Assembly (NCBI GenBank): GCA_900554335.1
Contig: USGT01000004.1
Span: forward strand, 59,148 to 123,147
DNA: 64,000 nt
Direction: 5' to 3'
From: an uncultured Oscillospiraceae bacterium
GTDB taxonomy: Bacteria > Bacillota > Clostridia > Oscillospirales > Acutalibacteraceae
The notes beneath the pieces were generated by a model. The model ran no database searches, was not told where the DNA came from, and saw only the letters and a program-made list of their open reading frames with translations. The position numbers and the translations under genes are program-made. Position 1 is the first letter of the stretch, and each line of letters opens with the position of its first letter. Below, piece after piece: positions 59,009-64,000 of the stretch.

Positions 59009-59227
59009 TTAAAAATATATGTCTTGGTATAAATTTTTTAAAGAATTATCATCAATTTGAAATGCCGATGCTTTGTGGGTCTTTTTTCTTTTTTCAATTG
59101 CAACGTCTAGACCTTTTAAATACCGTTTTAATTTCCTGCAAGCTTTGTATCTTTTTTGCCAGGATTCTTCGCTATTTTGGTAAAGCTTGAGGTTTTTTTG
59201 ATATTCTTTTATTTTTTGGTTTTCCAT
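59009..59227 (-). CDS. Small charged helical protein of unknown function
   Basis: 72 residues from the ATG at 59227, 9 bases after AAAGGAG: MENQKIKEYQKNLKLYQNSE onward, Lys/Tyr-rich. A TTG at 59236 touches the ribosome site and is rejected. Co-transcribed with the next small gene. Not recognised. Confidence 0.6.
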   Translation of the reverse strand: MENQKIKEYQKNLKLYQNSEESWQKRYKACRKLKRYLKGLDVAIEKRKKTHKASAFQIDDNSLKNLYQDIYF

Positions 59228-59258
59228 AGTTATCAACTCCTTTTAATTACTGAGTTTT

Positions 59259-59287
59259 ATTATACATAAAATAGTTTTTGAATTCAA
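59259..59287 (-). promoter_or_regulatory. Promoter for the two small coiled-coil genes
   Basis: Minus strand TTGAAT (59282-59287), 17-base spacer, TATAAT (59259-59264). Confidence 0.75.
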
Positions 59288-59357
59288 CTATTATTATGCA
59301 AAATATATATTTATTTTATTTTGAGATCTGAAATTGAAATTTAATTTAAAAATCTAC

Positions 59358-59385
59358 TTGTATAAATAATTAAATGTGATAAAAT
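59358..59385 (+). promoter_or_regulatory. Promoter for tRNA-Val
   Basis: TTGTAT (59358-59363), 16-base spacer, extended -10 TGATAAAAT (TAAAAT 59380-59385), 14 bases before the tRNA. Confidence 0.65.
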
Positions 59386-59398
59386 TATATTTGAAAGT

Positions 59399-59475
59399 GG
59401 ACGCATAGCTCAGCTGGTTAGAGCGTTCGCCTCACACGCGAGAGGTCAAGGGTTCGAGTCCCTTTGTGTCCACCA
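59399..59475 (+). tRNA. tRNA-Val (CAC)
   Basis: 77 bases: acceptor GGACGCA/TGTGTCC, anticodon loop CTCACAC, T-loop TTCGAGT, encoded CCA. Reads GUG. Confidence 0.95.
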
Positions 59476-59545
59476 CAATAAAAAAAGTTGTCCGTTGGTT
59501 TTTGCCAATGGATTTTGTTTTAGTTATTTTTGGGAGGAATTCATT

Positions 59546-60583
59546 TTGAAGAAGAAAGTTTTAATAGGAATGAGCGGCGGGGTGGACAGCTCAACCTCGG
59601 CTGCTATGCTAATTGAAAAGGGCTATGAAATTGTTGGCGCAACGCTTAAACTTACCGAAAGCGAAGATGAAAGTTTCATTGATGATGCTAAAAAAGTGGC
59701 TGAGAGGCTTGGAATCAAGCATGTTGTTTTAGATTTTAGAAAAGAATTTGCCGAAAAAGTTGAAGATTATTTTGCAAATGAATATTTAAACGGAAGAACG
59801 CCTAACCCTTGCGCAGTTTGCAATTTCGAGATAAAATTTGGCCTTATGCTTGATTACGCTTTGAGTATTGGATGCGATTTTCTTGCAACGGGCCATTACG
59901 CGAATATTGTTCATGACGCTAAAACAGGAAAGTGGCTTTTAAAGAAAACGGATTCCAAAAAAGACCAAACTTATTTTCTTTACAGATTGAACCAACATCA
60001 GCTTTCACATGCGATTTTCCCGCTTGCAGATTTTGAAAAGACTAAAGTAAGAGAAATAGCGGAAAAATTTGATCTGCCGGTTGCGCATAAAAGCGAAAGC
60101 CAGGATATATGTTTTGTAAAGGGCGAAACTCACTATGAATTTATTAAAAGACATAAAAAAATCGAGCCTAAGCCCGGCAATTTTATAAATGAAGAAGGAA
60201 AGATTCTTGGCCCTCACAAGGGAATTATTAATTACACCGTTGGGCAAAGGCGCCACCTTGGAATTGCTCTTGGGGAGCATGCTTATGTTAAAAAGATTGA
60301 TGCGCTTAGCAATTCGGTTGTTTTAGGGAATAAAGAATCAGGCAAATCGACTTATCTTTTTGCGGATAACATGAACCTTATTTCGATTGACAGCATCCCT
60401 GAAGAAGGGCTTAAAGCTTTTGCCAAAATTAGGTCTCGTGCCTCGGAGGTTCTTTGCAAGATTTACCCTGGTGAAAAAGTTAAGGTTGTTTTTGAAAACC
60501 CTATTTATTTCCCGGCACCTGGGCAGTCAATTGTTTTTTATGATGAGAATGGTTTTGTAATTGGCGGAGGATTTATCTGTTAA
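59546..60583 (+). CDS. mnmA: tRNA 2-thiouridylase MnmA
   Basis: Thiolates U34 of Lys, Glu and Gln tRNAs. From the TTG at 59546 (GGGAGGAAT upstream) 345 residues: P-loop GMSGGVDSSTSA, NPCAVCNFEIKFG and SQDICF supplying the catalytic cysteines, and GIINYTVGQRRHLGIA. An in-frame ATG at 59495 would precede the ribosome site. It lies 70 bases after tRNA-Val. Confidence 0.96.
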   Translation: MKKKVLIGMSGGVDSSTSAAMLIEKGYEIVGATLKLTESEDESFIDDAKKVAERLGIKHVVLDFRKEFAEKVEDYFANEYLNGRTPNPCAVCNFEIKFGLMLDYALSIGCDFLATGHYANIVHDAKTGKWLLKKTDSKKDQTYFLYRLNQHQLSHAIFPLADFEKTKVREIAEKFDLPVAHKSESQDICFVKGETHYEFIKRHKKIEPKPGNFINEEGKILGPHKGIINYTVGQRRHLGIALGEHAYVKKIDALSNSVVLGNKESGKSTYLFADNMNLISIDSIPEEGLKAFAKIRSRASEVLCKIYPGEKVKVVFENPIYFPAPGQSIVFYDENGFVIGGGFIC

Positions 60584-60682
60584 AATTTTGGCTTGATTTT
60601 ATGCATGATGGTATTTAAATCCAATTTTATAGTGTTTAAAAGTGATTAATTTATACAATTATACAATATTTAAATTTATCTA

Positions 60683-60711
60683 TTGATTTTTGCAATGGGT
60701 GATAATAAAAT
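60683..60711 (+). promoter_or_regulatory. groESL promoter
   Basis: TTGATT (60683-60688), 17-base spacer, TAAAAT (60706-60711), directly followed by the CIRCE element. Confidence 0.8.
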
Positions 60712-60716
60712 AAACA

Positions 60717-60743
60717 TTAGCACTCGATATGTGAGACTGCTAA
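60717..60743 (+). promoter_or_regulatory. CIRCE operator (HrcA site)
   Basis: TTAGCACTC (60717-60725), 9 bases, GACTGCTAA (60735-60743). One mismatch (C for G) from the perfect TTAGCACTC-N9-GAGTGCTAA. It binds the heat-shock repressor HrcA, whose gene is not in the window. Confidence 0.9.
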
Positions 60744-60773
60744 AAATTAAATTAGTCTAAGGAGGCTTTTAAC

Positions 60774-61064
60774 ATGGCAACTATCAATCCTATTTTAGAC
60801 AAAGTTGTGGTTAAGGTTCAAAAAGCACAAAGTGCAGCACAGGGAGGAATAATTTTAGCCGGTTCTTCTTCTAAAGAGCAACCTTTAACGGCTTCTGTTA
60901 TAGCAAGAGGCCCTGGCGGAATGATAGATGGAAAAGAAGTAAAAATGTATGTAAATCCAGGCGATAATGTTCTTATTCCAAAACATGGCGGAACACCGTT
61001 TACTTTTAACGGTAAGGAATACATTATAATTCGCCAAGCAGATATATTAGCAATAATTGCATAA
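60774..61064 (+). CDS. groS: Co-chaperonin GroES
   Basis: 96 residues: NPILDKVVVKVQKAQSAAQG, mobile loop GGIILAGSSSKEQP and C-terminal ILAIIA. GGAGG before ATG. Operon with groL, 24 bases away. Confidence 0.96.
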   Translation: MATINPILDKVVVKVQKAQSAAQGGIILAGSSSKEQPLTASVIARGPGGMIDGKEVKMYVNPGDNVLIPKHGGTPFTFNGKEYIIIRQADILAIIA

Positions 61065-61088
61065 CACATAAAAAGGAGTTAAGTAACA

Positions 61089-62720
61089 ATGGCAAAAGAA
61101 ATCATTTATGGTGAAGAAGCCAGAAAAGCACTTTTAAACGGTATTAATAAACTTGCAGACACTGTTAAAATTACTCTCGGACCAAAAGGAAGAAACGTTG
61201 TTCTTGACAGAAAATTCGGTTCTCCGCTCATTACAAACGATGGCGTAACAATCGCAAAAGAAATAGAGCTCGATGATCCTTTTGAAAACATGGGTGCACA
61301 GCTCGTTAAAGAAGTTTCAATCAAAACAAACGACGTTGCAGGCGACGGAACAACAACCGCTACTCTTTTAGCTCAAACTTTGATTCGTGAAGGCATGAAA
61401 AACGTTGCAGCAGGGGCAAACCCAATGGTTCTCAAAAAAGGCATGGCAAACGCTGTTAAAACTGCCGTTGAAGGTGTTGTTAAAAATTCAAAACAAGTAA
61501 ATGGCAGCAAAGACATCAAAAGAGTTGCGACTATTTCTGCAGCTGATGAATTCGTAGGAAGCTTGATTGCAGAAGCTATGGAAAAGGTTGGTTCTGACGG
61601 AGTTATCACTGTTGAAGAATCAAAAACCGCTGAAACTTATTCTGAAATCGTTGAAGGAATGATGTTTGACCGCGGATATGTTTCGCCTTACATGGTAACT
61701 GACAACGACAAAATGGAAGCTGTTGTTGATGATGCTTACATTTTAATTACCGATAAAAAAATCATCAGCATTCAAGAAATTTTGCCGCTTTTAGAGCAAG
61801 TTGTTAAATCAGGCAAAAAACTCGTTATCATTGCTGATGATATCGAAGGCGATGCTCTTGCAACCTTGATCGTTAACAAACTTCGTGGCACATTCGCTTG
61901 CGTTGGCGTTAAGGCTCCTGGCTTTGGAGACAGAAGAAAAGAAATGCTCCGCGATATAGCAATTTTAACCGGCGGTGAAGTAATTTCTGAAGAACTCGGC
62001 CTTGAACTTAAAGACACAACTATTGCTCAGCTCGGCCGTGCACATCAGGTTAAAGTTGAAAAAGAACGCACAATCATCGTTGACGGTGCAGGAAATAAAG
62101 AAGAAATCGCTGCAAGAGTTTCTCAAATTCGCAACCAAATCGAAGAAACAACTTCTGATTTTGATCGTGAAAAACTTCAAGAACGTCTTGCAAAACTCGC
62201 AGGCGGCGTAGCAGTTATCAAAGTTGGTGCTGCAACTGAAATCGAAATGAAAGAGAAAAAACTTCGCATCGAAGACGCTTTAGCGGCAACAAAAGCAGCA
62301 GTTGAAGAAGGAATCGTTGCAGGCGGTGGCGTAGCCCTCGTTAACGTTATCTCTGAAGTTGAAAAAGTTGTTGAAGCTTCTAAAGGAGACGAAAAAACAG
62401 GCGCTGCAATCGTTTTGAAATCTCTCGAAGAACCTCTCAGACAAATTGCTATCAATGCAGGCCTCGAGGGCTCTGTGATAGTTCAAAATGTTAAGAGCAA
62501 AAATCAAGTTGGCTACGGCTACAATGCGCTCAAAGGCGAATATGGCGATATGATTGAATTCGGAATCGTTGACCCAACCAAAGTAACGCGTTCTGCGCTT
62601 GAAAATGCATCTTCTGTTGCAAGCATGGTTCTCACTACGGAATCACTAATTGCAGACAAAAAAGAACCCCAAGCTCCAGCTCCGGGAATGCCTGAAGCAG
62701 GAATGGGCGGAATGTATTAA
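61089..62720 (+). CDS. groL: Chaperonin GroEL
   Basis: 543 residues: LGPKGRNVVLDRKFGSPLIT, VAGDGTTTATLLAQ (ATP site), EGMMFDRGYVSPYMV, GGVAVIKVGAATE and a short C-terminal tail ending GMGGMY. Folding chamber with GroES. Confidence 0.98.
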   Translation: MAKEIIYGEEARKALLNGINKLADTVKITLGPKGRNVVLDRKFGSPLITNDGVTIAKEIELDDPFENMGAQLVKEVSIKTNDVAGDGTTTATLLAQTLIREGMKNVAAGANPMVLKKGMANAVKTAVEGVVKNSKQVNGSKDIKRVATISAADEFVGSLIAEAMEKVGSDGVITVEESKTAETYSEIVEGMMFDRGYVSPYMVTDNDKMEAVVDDAYILITDKKIISIQEILPLLEQVVKSGKKLVIIADDIEGDALATLIVNKLRGTFACVGVKAPGFGDRRKEMLRDIAILTGGEVISEELGLELKDTTIAQLGRAHQVKVEKERTIIVDGAGNKEEIAARVSQIRNQIEETTSDFDREKLQERLAKLAGGVAVIKVGAATEIEMKEKKLRIEDALAATKAAVEEGIVAGGGVALVNVISEVEKVVEASKGDEKTGAAIVLKSLEEPLRQIAINAGLEGSVIVQNVKSKNQVGYGYNALKGEYGDMIEFGIVDPTKVTRSALENASSVASMVLTTESLIADKKEPQAPAPGMPEAGMGGMY

Positions 62721-62732
62721 TAAATTTTTAAA

Positions 62733-62765
62733 CCCACGCTATCAAAAGCGTGGGCATTTTTTATT
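62733..62765. terminator. Terminator between groL and the convergent LRR gene
   Basis: 7-bp stem CCCACGC/GCGTGGG (62733-62739 and 62748-62754), then CATTTTTTATT. The plus-strand T-run fits groL. Confidence 0.9.
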
Positions 62766-63468
62766 CATCATAAAATTTAATTTCGCCTTCAGTTTTGCAT
62801 GTTTGAGCCAAAATAGAATTTTCAAAATCACTTAAATTTTTAAAATTGATTGAATTTTGTGGCAAAATAACGCCTCGCAACCCTGAGCAGCAAGAGAAAC
62901 AACGATCACTCATGCGGCAAAGAGAAGATAAATCAATTTTATCTAATGATTTGCAGCCCCAAAATGCAGCGGTTTGAATAAACATAACACTAGATAGATC
63001 TATTTCTTTTAACGATAAGCAACCACTAAACGCATATTCCCCGATAAAATCAACACCCGATAAGTTTTTCACGGTTTTTAGAGATTCGCAGCGAAGAAAC
63101 GCAGCATTATCAACATGTTTAACCGCGTTAAATTCTACTTCTTTTAAATTTTTGCAGTCTTTAAAGGCATATTCCGGAATAATTTTAACGTTTATAATGG
63201 CTTTCGTGATAGTATCTTTGCAATTTTCAATTTGTTTAAAATCTCTTTCGCTGTTGATTTCGATTACTTTTCCGCCAAAAATTTTGTAAGCTCCAACGGC
63301 TGTTAGTGTTGCTGCAGTGGTGATTCCAATGCCTATTAAACCGTGTTTCAAAATTTTCTTGGATGTAGATGATTCACCATTTTGAGGTGCGGCGAAAGTA
63401 ACTGAAGAAGCGCTCAGGGCAGCTAAAGCTGCTAAAACTAAAGACAATAATTTTAAATGTTTCTTCAT
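62761..63468 (-). CDS. Secreted or anchored LRR protein
   Basis: 235 residues: signal peptide MKKHLKLLSLVLAALAALSA ending TFAAPQ, then a second hydrophobic segment about 41-65 (LIGIGITTAATLTAVGAYKI) that could anchor it, an INSERDFKQIENCKDTITKA region, and about five LRR_5-like repeats (IPEYAFKDCKNLKEVEF). It lacks the G-x-x-Y cap. Ribosome site GGAGAG. Tandem paralogue of the next gene on the minus strand; function unknown. Confidence 0.83.
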   Translation of the reverse strand: MKKHLKLLSLVLAALAALSASSVTFAAPQNGESSTSKKILKHGLIGIGITTAATLTAVGAYKIFGGKVIEINSERDFKQIENCKDTITKAIINVKIIPEYAFKDCKNLKEVEFNAVKHVDNAAFLRCESLKTVKNLSGVDFIGEYAFSGCLSLKEIDLSSVMFIQTAAFWGCKSLDKIDLSSLCRMSDRCFSCCSGLRGVILPQNSINFKNLSDFENSILAQTCKTEGEIKFYDE

Positions 63469-63507
63469 TAATTTTACTCTCCAAATGGTTTGATTTTTAG
63501 GTTGTAA

Positions 63508-64000
63508 TTACTCAAAAATGTAAAATCTTGGTATAAAATCTTCTGGTAGGATTAATTCTTCTACAGGGCAATTACGAATCATAATAGATTCGTGATTAAT
63601 TTCAGGATATGAAAGCTCTTTCCGCGTAACCAACTCACCCATGCGAATTTCATAAAGATGTGATAAATTTATTTTTTTCAGCCTAGGGCAATTCAAGAAG
63701 GCCAATTCATAAACAAATTGAACGTTTGATAAATCAAGTTCTTCTAATAATGGGCAATTAAAAAATGCATATGTGCCAACCATTCCAAGGCGAGAAGTAT
63801 TTTTCACAGTTTTAAGGCTACTGCAGTTCTGAAATGCACAGTATCCAATAACCCCGGCACCACGTAAATCTACTTCTTTTAAATTTTTGCAGTCTTTAAA
63901 GGCGTATGCTGGAATATTTTCAACGTTCACTATTGCCTTCGTGATGGTATTTTTGCAGTTTTCAATTTGTTTAAAATCTTCTTCGCTGTTGATTTCGATT
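63508..64000 (-). CDS. LRR protein, N-terminus beyond window
   Basis: Minus-strand gene running off the window edge; the visible part reads IEINSEEDFKQIENCKNTIT, then LRR_5-like repeats (IPAYAFKDCKNLKEVDLRG, FNCPLLEELDLSNV) and a unique end. An ATG at 63930 is internal, since homology to the 62761-63468 protein continues to the edge. DNA identity between the two genes around the first repeat is very high, so the duplication is recent. Confidence 0.82.
   Translation of the reverse strand, partial: IEINSEEDFKQIENCKNTITKAIVNVENIPAYAFKDCKNLKEVDLRGAGVIGYCAFQNCSSLKTVKNTSRLGMVGTYAFFNCPLLEELDLSNVQFVYELAFLNCPRLKKINLSHLYEIRMGELVTRKELSYPEINHESIMIRNCPVEELILPEDFIPRFYIFE

Overview
The window is a low-GC chromosomal segment of a Clostridia-type Firmicute. 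The evidence is the fused S10-spc-alpha ribosomal cluster ending secY-adk-map-KOW-infA-rpmJ-rpsM-rpsK-rpsD-rpoA-rplQ, strong AGGAGG ribosome-binding sites with many TTG starts, a zinc-type S14, a zinc-ribbon L24, an NfnAB-type electron-bifurcating transhydrogenase and a CIRCE-controlled groESL. TGA is used as a normal stop codon. The species cannot be named from sequence alone.

Layout. 1-4.3 kb: pth (5' end cut), tlyA, nadK, a PduL-type phosphotransacylase, then rsmH and an ftsL-like gene. 4.4-8.4 kb (minus strand): a secreted leucine-rich-repeat (LRR) region with one decayed copy and five short paralogues, four of them in an operon. 8.5-22.7 kb: asparaginase, murI-DUF1934-argS, an unknown coiled-coil gene, two degV genes, nfnAB, an M50 protease, a flavin reductase, an SDR, tetR, a GNAT, tRNA-Ser and an exported metallophosphoesterase. 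22.8-41.4 kb: the ribosomal cluster with an attenuator-like leader, then hppA and rpsO. 41.5-51.7 kb (plus strand): six large secreted LRR proteins in tandem. 51.8-62.7 kb: pnp, an apparently exported family-2 glycosyltransferase, lepA, hemW, three tRNAs, an ASCH protein, two small coiled-coil proteins, mnmA and groESL. 62.7-64 kb (minus): two more tandem LRR genes, the last cut by the window edge.

Most unusual content. At least 13 intact or edge-cut genes and one pseudogene encode Sec-exported BspA-like (LRR_5) proteins. Four large ones have, after the signal peptide, a segment of about 30 residues that reads like an F-box, then a shared middle domain of about 120 residues, LRRs, and a C-terminal cap motif (G-x-x-Y-x-S-x-x-x-F). 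F-box plus LRR is a eukaryotic ubiquitin-ligase adaptor design also seen in some bacterial effectors. The N-termini also resemble, from memory, BspA-like proteins of Entamoeba and Trichomonas. With an exported glycosyltransferase and an exported phosphoesterase nearby, this suggests a host- or protist-associated lifestyle with a secreted eukaryote-like repertoire. That is inference; the domain order and repeats are read directly. The short minus-strand paralogues look like the single building block (LRR plus cap) from which the large proteins were assembled.

Other points of note: probable ATT and ATA start codons (DUF1934 and M50 genes), an IF-1 with a 28-residue tail, loss of rpmD (L30) from its usual place, and several structured leaders.
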